A DNA stretch of 64,000 nt. Source: Janthinobacterium sp. BJB426 (GTDB taxonomy: Bacteria > Pseudomonadota > Gammaproteobacteria > Burkholderiales > Burkholderiaceae_D). Shown one piece after another: positions 58,020-64,000 of the stretch (its first letter is position 1; the number at the start of each line of letters is the position of its first letter). The stretch lies in NCBI RefSeq assembly GCF_002735705.1, contig NZ_PDZL01000005.1:310001-374000 (forward strand), written 5' to 3'. The position numbers and the translations under genes are program-made. The notes under the pieces are model-generated. The model did no database searches, was not told the origin of the DNA, and saw only the letters and a list, made by a program, of their open reading frames with translations.

Positions 58020-60221
58020 TTATAATGACTTGGTGTTGCGTAATATGTTACGGGCCCTTGATGAATTTGCGACACGAAACTCGTAATTGCCTTTGGGCAT
58101 AAACCATTGCCGTTTTAGTGCATCCCATACCTGCAAACGCTCCCGCCCAATTTTCAACTCCACTGTTCGTTGCTGGCCGCTATGCAAATGCACCTTCTCC
58201 CACCCTACCAGACGTTGCGGCGGTTCACCATCGAATGGTATGGATGCATAAATTTGCATGACTTCAGCGCCGCTGCGGCTGCCAGTATTTTTCAGACTAA
58301 AGCTGATCTTCACGTCACCATTCTGAGTTAACTCAGTTTTCAGATCCGTATAATCAAAGCTGGTGTATGACAATCCGTAACCAAATTCGAATAATGGTTC
58401 GATCTTGTGATGATCGTACCATCGATACCCCATCATCAGCCCTTCGTTATATCTGACACTTAAATTGCTTGATGAAATATTTTTCTGAGGTAAATCTTGT
58501 TCCATCTTCGGGAAAGAGATAGGTAGCTTTCCCGAAGGGTTAACATCACCAAACAAGATATCAGCGATGGACTCTCCTCCGCTATCTCCTGGATACCACG
58601 AAGCCAGCACCGCAGAAACGGTATTCAGCCATGGCATAGTCACTGCGGTACCGTTTTCCAGTACGACCACAGTACGAGGATTCTTTTTCGCCACAGCCTC
58701 GATCAATGCACGTTGATCGTAAGATTGATTGGCGGGATCGGTATGCTGGTCAGGCAACGCCAACGAAACCAGATCTCGCCCTTCGCCGCTGAACTGTGAA
58801 GCAAAAATAATTGCCACGTCAGCAGTCGCTGCGGCATCCGAGGCCGCACGCGTATCATTGCCATCAAAATAACGAACTTGAGCAAGCCCAGCCTTGGCCT
58901 TGATTGCCTGCAATGGCGATGAGGACGAATATGGAGCACATTCCGAAAACATTTTTTCAGGCAGTAAACAGACCACAGGATTGTTCACTGAGGCGAAAGG
59001 ACCACCAGAGCCACCTCCTGCCATTACGCCCACAGAAGCGTGCGCTCCGATGACGACGATAGATCTGATAGCCTTGCTATCAAGTGGAAGAAGTCTTTTG
59101 GCCTCACCATTTACGCCTTGGTTTTTTAATAAAACAATAGAAGCGTCGGCCACTTTTTTAGCGACTATACGTCCATCGGCGCGATTTATGATGCCACCAA
59201 GAACTGGTGGAGAGTCCATAATGCCGACCTGAAACAGCGTTCGCAGCTTCCGTGTCACCATATTATCCAGCCTGCTCATGGAGACGAGGTCAGCAGCAAT
59301 TGCAGATTTCAGTTTCTGATTAAAGTACGTAGGCTCTCCACCAGCGCCTAGAGCATCATCCTGCGAGCCTGGTTGCTCTTCATCCAATCCAGCGTTAGCC
59401 GCCCTCACGGTATCACTGACAGCGAAACTCCAGTCGGACTGCACATATCCCTTAAATCCCCATTCATTTTTCAACACGGAATTCAGGAGATAAGAATTTT
59501 CACATGCCTTGACCCCGTTGACATAATTATAAGCACACATGACATTGCCAGGCTGACCATCCTTGATCGCTATTTCAAATCCGAGCAGGTATAGTTGCCG
59601 CATAGTCCGCTCATCGACCACCGAGTCCGAAGTAAACCGGTTTGTTTCCTGGTTATTCAATGCAAAATGCTTGACCGTAGCAATAACCTTCTGCTGCTGC
59701 GTACCTAGCGTGCGCTGAGCCAAAAGATACCCAGCCAGTACGGGATCCTCGCCCAAATATTCAAAAGTACGACCGTTCCTTGGCTCCCGGATCAAGTTAA
59801 TGCCGCCCCCAAGCCCCTCAACGAAGCCCAGCGTCCGCAACTCTCGCCCGATTAAAGCGCCGTACTCAAATGCCATATCCCGATCCCAACTGGCAGCGAG
59901 AGCCAATGTCGATGGCATCACCGTCGCATTCACATTGGCAACCCGGACGCTGGTCGAAGAATCAGCTATGTTGATATCTGGAATACCAAGGCGCTTGATA
60001 CCAGGAATATAGCCCGCGCCATTCAACGGCGAGGCGCCGGGCCCGACCCCATGCACCAATTGGATTTTCTCTTCAAGCGTCATTTTCTGTACCAGAGCGG
60101 TAGCCCGAGCATCAGGGTTCCCTTCCGCCACACGAGGAACTTCAGCATTATTGTTGCCACACCCCAGGAGAAAGGTAGCAATAAAAAAAACGGCTGACGA
60201 AGAAAAACCCGAGGACTGCAT
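58020..60221 (-). CDS. Secreted family 3 glycoside hydrolase (beta-glucosidase-like lipoprotein)
   Basis: This 733-residue glycosidase has a lipoprotein signal (FIATFLLGCGNNN, lipobox LLGC, Cys21). The GH3 N-domain has MTLEEKIQLVHG, GINLIREPRNGRTFEYLGEDP, ATVKHFALNNQETNR and GYVQSDW, whose Asp is the expected nucleophile (~residue 274). The C-domain has VLLKNQG and DVAIIFASQFSGEGRDL, followed by a fibronectin III-like end with FGYGLSYTSFDYTDL. It is a complete enzyme, probably anchored in the outer membrane or periplasm. It is the first gene of the O-antigen operon, where a secreted glycosidase is not usual. Substrate is unknown. Confidence 0.9.
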   Translation of the reverse strand: MQSSGFSSSAVFFIATFLLGCGNNNAEVPRVAEGNPDARATALVQKMTLEEKIQLVHGVGPGASPLNGAGYIPGIKRLGIPDINIADSSTSVRVANVNATVMPSTLALAASWDRDMAFEYGALIGRELRTLGFVEGLGGGINLIREPRNGRTFEYLGEDPVLAGYLLAQRTLGTQQQKVIATVKHFALNNQETNRFTSDSVVDERTMRQLYLLGFEIAIKDGQPGNVMCAYNYVNGVKACENSYLLNSVLKNEWGFKGYVQSDWSFAVSDTVRAANAGLDEEQPGSQDDALGAGGEPTYFNQKLKSAIAADLVSMSRLDNMVTRKLRTLFQVGIMDSPPVLGGIINRADGRIVAKKVADASIVLLKNQGVNGEAKRLLPLDSKAIRSIVVIGAHASVGVMAGGGSGGPFASVNNPVVCLLPEKMFSECAPYSSSSPLQAIKAKAGLAQVRYFDGNDTRAASDAAATADVAIIFASQFSGEGRDLVSLALPDQHTDPANQSYDQRALIEAVAKKNPRTVVVLENGTAVTMPWLNTVSAVLASWYPGDSGGESIADILFGDVNPSGKLPISFPKMEQDLPQKNISSSNLSVRYNEGLMMGYRWYDHHKIEPLFEFGYGLSYTSFDYTDLKTELTQNGDVKISFSLKNTGSRSGAEVMQIYASIPFDGEPPQRLVGWEKVHLHSGQQRTVELKIGRERLQVWDALKRQWFMPKGNYEFRVANSSRARNILRNTKSL

Positions 60222-60976
60222 TGTTGTTTAACCCTTCTCTATTATTAGTATTGACAATACACATGAAAATTCAATCTCACGCTATGTCCTCCGATGACGG
60301 CATTTCAAGTACTCGTTGATCTCTCGAATTTCAATAAAAAATAGCTTCAAGCGGCAATAAATAGCAGGTCTCGAAGCGGGTAACGGAGGCGACATGAGGA
60401 ACATAAGGGCATGCAAATGATTGAAACGTCGCTGCTCACCCTTGACAAGAAAACCTCAAAATTGAAGGGCTTGACATTTTATACGAAAATACAGACCCCG
60501 ACCACAAGCGCTTTACATTATTGCATCATTTACAAAATAGCAATAAAAATACATAAACAATAAAAGCTTGGAAATAGAATCTCAATAATATCAATAAAAT
60601 ACTGGAATATAATGACAGGAATTATTGATAAAAGTTATCACAAATGAAACTACTGAGGTGCAAATCATACTACATGCATAATATCATGCAGGATAAACAT
60701 GATTAGCAAACGCAAAGATAAATCTTACAATTGGATATATTTGTTACAAAGTGGGTTGGCACCGACGCAAACAATCCATACAGAAAATGCAGGCTCAAGT
60801 GGCGCATAGGTAGGCAAACTGAAAGTGGCTAGAACACCGATCAAACCGGCTGCGCGTCGTGCTTTGTAGCCAGCGATGCTCACTGTCTCGACGGCTGCGT
60901 ACATTCGCACAGCTGCGCTTCTCTGCTACAGCTCACTGCCGCTTACCACGGTGCCATTAGGCGCTGCAAATCGATA

Positions 60977-61013
60977 TGGCAGGAAAATATAGCAAATCCA
61001 CTCTTTCCTGCCA
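60977..61013. repeat. Perfect 10-bp inverted repeat
   Basis: TGGCAGGAAA (60977-60986) and TTTCCTGCCA (61004-61013) are exact reverse complements, separated by 17 A+T-rich bases. It lies 71 bases downstream of the rhlE stop. No T-run follows on the minus strand, so it could be a protein-binding site or an RNA stem in the rhlE 3' region. Confidence 0.55.
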
Positions 61014-61056
61014 CTACCCACATAAAATGAGGACGAAAAGGAACTCAATGGAATAG

Positions 61057-61072
61057 CCGTATGGAAATACGG
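61057..61072. repeat. Short perfect hairpin after rhlE
   Basis: CCGTAT (61057-61062) and ATACGG (61067-61072) pair exactly around a four-base loop, 12 bases after the rhlE stop codon on the minus strand. The T-run of a standard terminator is missing. Confidence 0.45.
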
Positions 61073-61084
61073 TTCCAAAAGATA

Positions 61085-62635
61085 TCAGCTCTTCAACAGC
61101 CCCCCCAGCAACGCGGCCACCTTTTGCTTCGGCTTGGCCGCGGCAGGCGCCATGCTGGCGGCAGCCGGGGCTGCTGCCTTGGCGGGCTCATATGGCTTGA
61201 GGAACCAGGGATCGGCCTTTTCGCGGCGGGCGCCCGGACCAAAGGCGGGACGCGCACCGCGCTCGGCGGAGCGGCTGTCGCGGCTCTCGCCGGCATGGCG
61301 GCTCTCGGGAGCGCGCGCGGGACGCGCCTCGCCACCTTCGCTGCGGCGCGGCGGGCGGCGCTCGCTGTCGCTGCTGCGGGCAGGAGCCGGGTTGAAGCCC
61401 GTCAATTCACCGCGCTTGATGCTTTGCTTGATGAGTTTCTCGATATCGGCCAGCAAGCGCTCATCTTTATCCGAGTAGATCGAAATGGCGTCGCCCGAGG
61501 CGCCGGCGCGGCCCGTGCGGCCGATGCGGTGCACATAGTCTTCCGCGTTGTACGGCAAGTCGAAGTTGATGACGCAAGGCAAGTCGGAAATATCCAGGCC
61601 GCGCGCCGCCACGTCGGTGGCCACCAGCACGTCGATCTCGCCCTTCTTGAACGATTCCAGCGCCGCCATGCGTTCCTGCTGGCTCTTGTCGCCGTGAATC
61701 GCCGTGGCGCTCATGCCTTCCTGTTCCAGCACGCGGGCCAGGCGCGAGGCACCGATCTTGGTGTTCGAGAACACGATGACCTGCTTCAGGTCGCGCTGGC
61801 GCAGCAGATGGGCGACCAGGGCATGCTTCTGGTCTTCCGTCACCTTGTAGACCACTTGCGTGACCTTGTCGGCCGTCTGGTTGCTGCGCGCCACTTCGAT
61901 CGTCAGCGGATCGTTGAGGAAGGTGGCGGCCAGCTTCTTGATTTCTGGCGAGAACGTGGCCGAGAACATCAGGTTCTGGCGTTGCTTAGGCAGCAAGTTG
62001 ATGATGCGTTGCAAGTCTGGCAGGAAGCCCATGTCCAGCATGCGGTCGGCTTCATCCATGACCAGCATCTGTACCTGGCTCAGGCTGATGTTCTTTTGCT
62101 CGATATGGTCGAGCAAGCGGCCCGGCGTAGCGATGACGATTTCCACGCCACCACGCAGGATGACGGTTTGCGGCTTCATGTCCATGCCGCCAAAGACGAC
62201 GGTCGAGCGCAACGGCGTGTGCTTGGCGTAGGCCTTGACGTTTTCGGCCACCTGCACCGCCAGTTCACGCGTCGGCGTCAGGATCAGTGCGCGCACCGGA
62301 TGGCGTGCCGGCGACATGCTGCTGCTGGCATGCGCCATCAGCAACTGGATGATCGGCAAGGAAAAACCGGCCGTCTTGCCGGTGCCCGTTTGCGCGGCAC
62401 CCATCACATCGCGGCCTTGCAGCACGACGGGAATCGCTTGTTCCTGGATCGGTGTCGGATGGGTGTAACCCTGGTCGGTCAATGCGCGCTGGATTTCAGG
62501 CGCGAGGCCAAAGTCGGCAAAAGTCAGGCTGGGGGTAGCGGGTGCGGCAGGTGCTGGTGCAGGCGCAGCGGCGACGGGCGCCGCGTCAGGGGCAATCGCC
62601 GGGCTGGGCGTAGGAGTCGATTCGGTTTCAGACAT
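61085..62635 (-). CDS. rhlE: DEAD-box ATP-dependent RNA helicase RhlE
   Basis: This RNA helicase takes part in ribosome assembly and RNA decay. The 516 residues contain an Ala/Pro-rich N-terminus (~45 residues), the Q motif (FADFGLAPEIQRALTDQGYTHPTPIQEQAIP), Walker A AQTGTGKTAGF, DEAD box (VMDEADRML), SATFSPEI, and the RecA2 motifs VATDVAARGLDI and HRIGRTGRAG. A basic, Arg/Glu/Ala-rich tail of ~130 residues ends in the Lys-rich KPKQKVAALLGGLLKS, the RhlE-type RNA-binding end. A 34-codon leader frame overlaps its ATG by eight bases, and its own ribosome site is weak. Confidence 0.95.
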   Translation of the reverse strand: MSETESTPTPSPAIAPDAAPVAAAPAPAPAAPATPSLTFADFGLAPEIQRALTDQGYTHPTPIQEQAIPVVLQGRDVMGAAQTGTGKTAGFSLPIIQLLMAHASSSMSPARHPVRALILTPTRELAVQVAENVKAYAKHTPLRSTVVFGGMDMKPQTVILRGGVEIVIATPGRLLDHIEQKNISLSQVQMLVMDEADRMLDMGFLPDLQRIINLLPKQRQNLMFSATFSPEIKKLAATFLNDPLTIEVARSNQTADKVTQVVYKVTEDQKHALVAHLLRQRDLKQVIVFSNTKIGASRLARVLEQEGMSATAIHGDKSQQERMAALESFKKGEIDVLVATDVAARGLDISDLPCVINFDLPYNAEDYVHRIGRTGRAGASGDAISIYSDKDERLLADIEKLIKQSIKRGELTGFNPAPARSSDSERRPPRRSEGGEARPARAPESRHAGESRDSRSAERGARPAFGPGARREKADPWFLKPYEPAKAAAPAAASMAPAAAKPKQKVAALLGGLLKS

Positions 62636-62732
62636 AAATTTTCTGGTGTGCCTCCGCACTGCGGAAGCCATGCTTTCTCAATAAACAACATTTCGGGGCA
62701 CAGGCAGCTCCGTCTTGCAAGCCATGGATCAT
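62628..62732 (-). CDS. Candidate 34-residue leader peptide overlapping the rhlE start
   Basis: An ATG at 62732 opens a 34-codon frame (MIHGLQDGAACAPKCCLLR at the start, SAEAHQKIYV at the end) whose TGA lies inside the rhlE start region (ATGTCTGA). GGAGG occurs 13 bases upstream of its ATG, farther than ideal. A small hairpin (TCCGC/GCGGA) lies near the end of the frame, just before rhlE. The overlap suggests translational coupling, but the frame is short and no homologue is known to me. It may be a chance frame in an untranslated leader. Confidence 0.3.
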   Translation of the reverse strand: MIHGLQDGAACAPKCCLLRKHGFRSAEAHQKIYV

Positions 62733-62998
62733 TGTTCTTGCGGCACCTCCGTGCTCCGGGACATGCTGTAGGGCGTATGCGGGAGCGTCGAAGAGATGTG
62801 CTGCGATGGCGGCGGAGATCGCGCCGGCGGAACATCGCGCGCAGAAGATACAATATCAGTGCTGTAAACGATACCCTAATTCACCGCAACTGTACACGGA
62901 AACCGTGATTTTTGAGCAAAAAGCGTTCCAGCAACGGCGCGCCGGGATGCCGTATCATGCGTGCTCCGATACCAGCTCCGCCATCCCCTGCCCTCACC

Positions 62999-63217
62999 AT
63001 GCCCACCCCGCCCTTGCCCCACGATCCGCAACCGCAGCCGCCCAACAAACCGGGCAATGACGAGTGCTGCCACAGCGGCTGCACCTTTTGCGTGCTGGAG
63101 ATGTACCAGGAAGACCTGGCCGCCTACGAAGACGCCCTGAGAGCCTGGCAACAGCGCCAGCAAGCCGCTGCTGCGCCCGTCACCCAGGGCGTCAAGAAAC
63201 CGCGCAAGCGCGCCTAA
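62999..63217 (+). CDS. Oxidoreductase-like domain protein, small Cys-rich
   Basis: This is a 72-residue protein with a Pro-rich start (MPTPPLPHDPQPQPPNKPG) and the motif NDECCHSGCTFCVLEMYQEDLAAYEDALRAW, which matches the short oxidoreductase-like domain (PF09791) found in many proteobacteria and eukaryotes. The four Cys residues may bind metal or form disulfides. The tail is basic (KKPRKRA). No enzymatic activity is established for the family. The ATG at 62999 is preferred, but the frame is open upstream to ATG 62957. It converges with the chemoreceptor gene, whose stop codon is adjacent. Confidence 0.78.
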   Translation: MPTPPLPHDPQPQPPNKPGNDECCHSGCTFCVLEMYQEDLAAYEDALRAWQQRQQAAAAPVTQGVKKPRKRA

Positions 63218-64000
63218 TTAAAAGCTTTCCCACTCATCCACTGGCGCTGCGCGACGCGCCGTGCCGGCCAGTTGACGTGGCGCAGCTACCGGCGTCACGG
63301 CTGCCGGCGCCTTGACCGCCTTGACAGGCGCACGCGGTGCGGCAGCGCTGGCCACATCGAGCTTGAAGATGCTGACCACTTCGCTCAGGCTAGCAGCCTG
63401 CTCTTGCATCGATTCGGCCGCCGCGGCCGCCTCTTCCACCAGGGCTGCATTTTGCTGCGTCACCTGGTCCATCTGGGCGATGGCCTGGTTAACTTGTTCG
63501 ATACCGGCGCTCTGCTCGCTGCTGGCGGCCGTGATCTCGCTCATGATGTCCGTCACGCGGGTGATGCTGGCAACGATGTCATCCATCGTGCGGCCCGCCT
63601 GATCCACCAGTTTCGATCCCGCCTCGACTTTCTCGACCGAATCACCGATTAGGATCTTGATGTCCTTGGCCGCCGCGGCCGAACGTTGCGCCAGGTTGCG
63701 CACTTCCGTGGCCACCACGGCAAAGCCGCGTCCCTGTTCGCCTGCACGCGCGGCCTCGACGGCCGCATTCAGGGCCAGGATATTGGTCTGGAAGGCAATG
63801 CCGTCGATGACGGCGATGATGTCGACGATCTTGCGCGACGAGGCATTGATCGACGCCATCGTGCCCACCACCTCACCGACCACCTTGCCGCCCTCGATGG
63901 CGATGCTCGACGAGGTCAGCGCCATGGTGTTGGCCTGGCGCGCATTGTCCGCATTCTGCTTCACGGTCGACGTCAGCTCTTCCATTGACGAGGCCGTTTC
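63218..64000 (-). CDS. Methyl-accepting chemotaxis protein, C-terminal part (cut by the window edge)
   Basis: Only the last ~260 residues of this chemoreceptor are in the window. They include the signalling hairpin tip [48 protein letters not shown], which contacts CheA and CheW, and methylation-helix sequences on both sides. After the cytoplasmic coiled coil there is an Ala/Pro-rich linker and the extreme C-terminus EWESF, which resembles the xWxxF pentapeptide that tethers CheR and CheB. The sensor part lies beyond base 64000, so the ligand is unknown. Confidence 0.93.
   Translation of the reverse strand, partial: ETASSMEELTSTVKQNADNARQANTMALTSSSIAIEGGKVVGEVVGTMASINASSRKIVDIIAVIDGIAFQTNILALNAAVEAARAGEQGRGFAVVATEVRNLAQRSAAAAKDIKILIGDSVEKVEAGSKLVDQAGRTMDDIVASITRVTDIMSEITAASSEQSAGIEQVNQAIAQMDQVTQQNAALVEEAAAAAESMQEQAASLSEVVSIFKLDVASAAAPRAPVKAVKAPAAVTPVAAPRQLAGTARRAAPVDEWESF

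Larger units (their letters stand above)
60222..61084. other. 863-base A+T-rich gap upstream of the O-antigen operon
   Basis: No supported gene lies here. Most of the stretch (about 60222-60720) is strongly A+T-rich and presumably holds the promoter of the minus-strand O-antigen operon. A more G+C-rich block (about 60755-60960) contains a 61-codon minus-strand frame that looks spurious. Near the rhlE end there are two perfect hairpins, 60977-61013 and 61057-61072. I found no clear JUMPstart/ops element by eye. Confidence 0.6.

Noticed and set aside
60725..60910. 61-codon minus-strand frame in the A+T-rich gap
   Set aside because: No ribosome site, no domain, and composition that reads like a chance frame in a G+C-richer patch. 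It was not listed as a gene.
60222..61084. JUMPstart/ops antitermination element
   Set aside because: I looked for GGCGGTAG-type ops sequence on the minus strand upstream of the O-antigen operon and found no convincing match.
62895..62907. CACGGAAACCGTG hairpin followed by ATTTTT as a terminator
   Set aside because: The stem has only five pairs and lies upstream of the small oxidoreductase-like gene, with no plus-strand gene before it to terminate.
1..64000. CRISPR array, insertion sequence, prophage or integrase
   Set aside because: No regularly spaced repeats, transposase, integrase, terminal inverted repeats or phage genes were seen anywhere in the window.

Overview
The window looks like chromosome of a betaproteobacterium of the order Burkholderiales, most probably Oxalobacteraceae (Janthinobacterium/Massilia-like). 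The reasons are high-GC coding sequence with strong G/C third positions, the classic small trimeric porin, the purD / hemF-nadD-rsfS-rlmH-maf-rng housekeeping run, a beta-type rhlE and the family-typical gene styles. The genus assignment is an inference from gene content, not from a search. No phage, insertion sequence, rRNA or CRISPR array is visible.

Layout. 0-7.3 kb: porin, an AraC regulator, a cupin protein, tRNA-Thr(CGT), fbp, pepN and a DUF4136-type lipoprotein. 7.3-12.4 kb: a minus-strand unit (EamA exporter, mgsA, quinone oxidoreductase and a 37-residue membrane protein), then a Tat-exported PhoD phosphatase. 12.5-22.3 kb: yebC, purD, an unknown anchored protein and a tightly packed unit hemF-nadD-rsfS-rlmH-maf-rng-aspartyl protease-AraC. 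22.3-26.2 kb: accessory transport and regulator genes, including an internally deleted qorB remnant and a LacI regulator. 26.3-27.7 kb: malic enzyme, whose promoter carries a LacI-type operator between -35 and -10. 27.8-32.0 kb: envelope genes (O-antigen ligase-like, msbA, family 9 glycosyltransferase). 32.0-37.4 kb: two two-component systems in a row, and a MipA outer-membrane protein read divergently from the second one with a PmrA-type box between them. 37.4-44.1 kb: a universal-stress-like protein, a VirK-like protein, a small conserved protein, dnaE and trhO.

44.1-60.2 kb is one minus-strand surface-polysaccharide operon, visibly poorer in G+C than its flanks: GH3 lipoprotein, wzx, GT2, wzy, fnlA-fnlB-fnlC (UDP-L-FucNAc), a WbuB-like fucosaminyltransferase, then pglC/pglD/aminotransferase/WbpM-PglF (UDP-N,N'-diacetylbacillosamine and its transfer to undecaprenyl phosphate), and a Wzz-like chain-length protein. 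Together these predict a short repeat unit that starts with a bacillosamine-type sugar, contains L-FucNAc, is flipped by Wzx, polymerised by Wzy and sized by Wzz. The ligase-like gene and msbA at 28-31 kb could finish and export the LPS. An 863-base A+T-rich gap separates this operon from rhlE. The window ends in a small oxidoreductase-like protein and the 3' part of a chemoreceptor.

The strongest non-obvious signals are regulatory: the paired LacI operators at the malic enzyme promoter, the PmrA-type box before mipA, the 34-bp palindrome between the qorB remnant and a TetR gene, and a possible leader peptide overlapping the rhlE start. No wholly new system could be demonstrated. The most unusual combination is a secreted GH3 lipoprotein heading the O-antigen operon.
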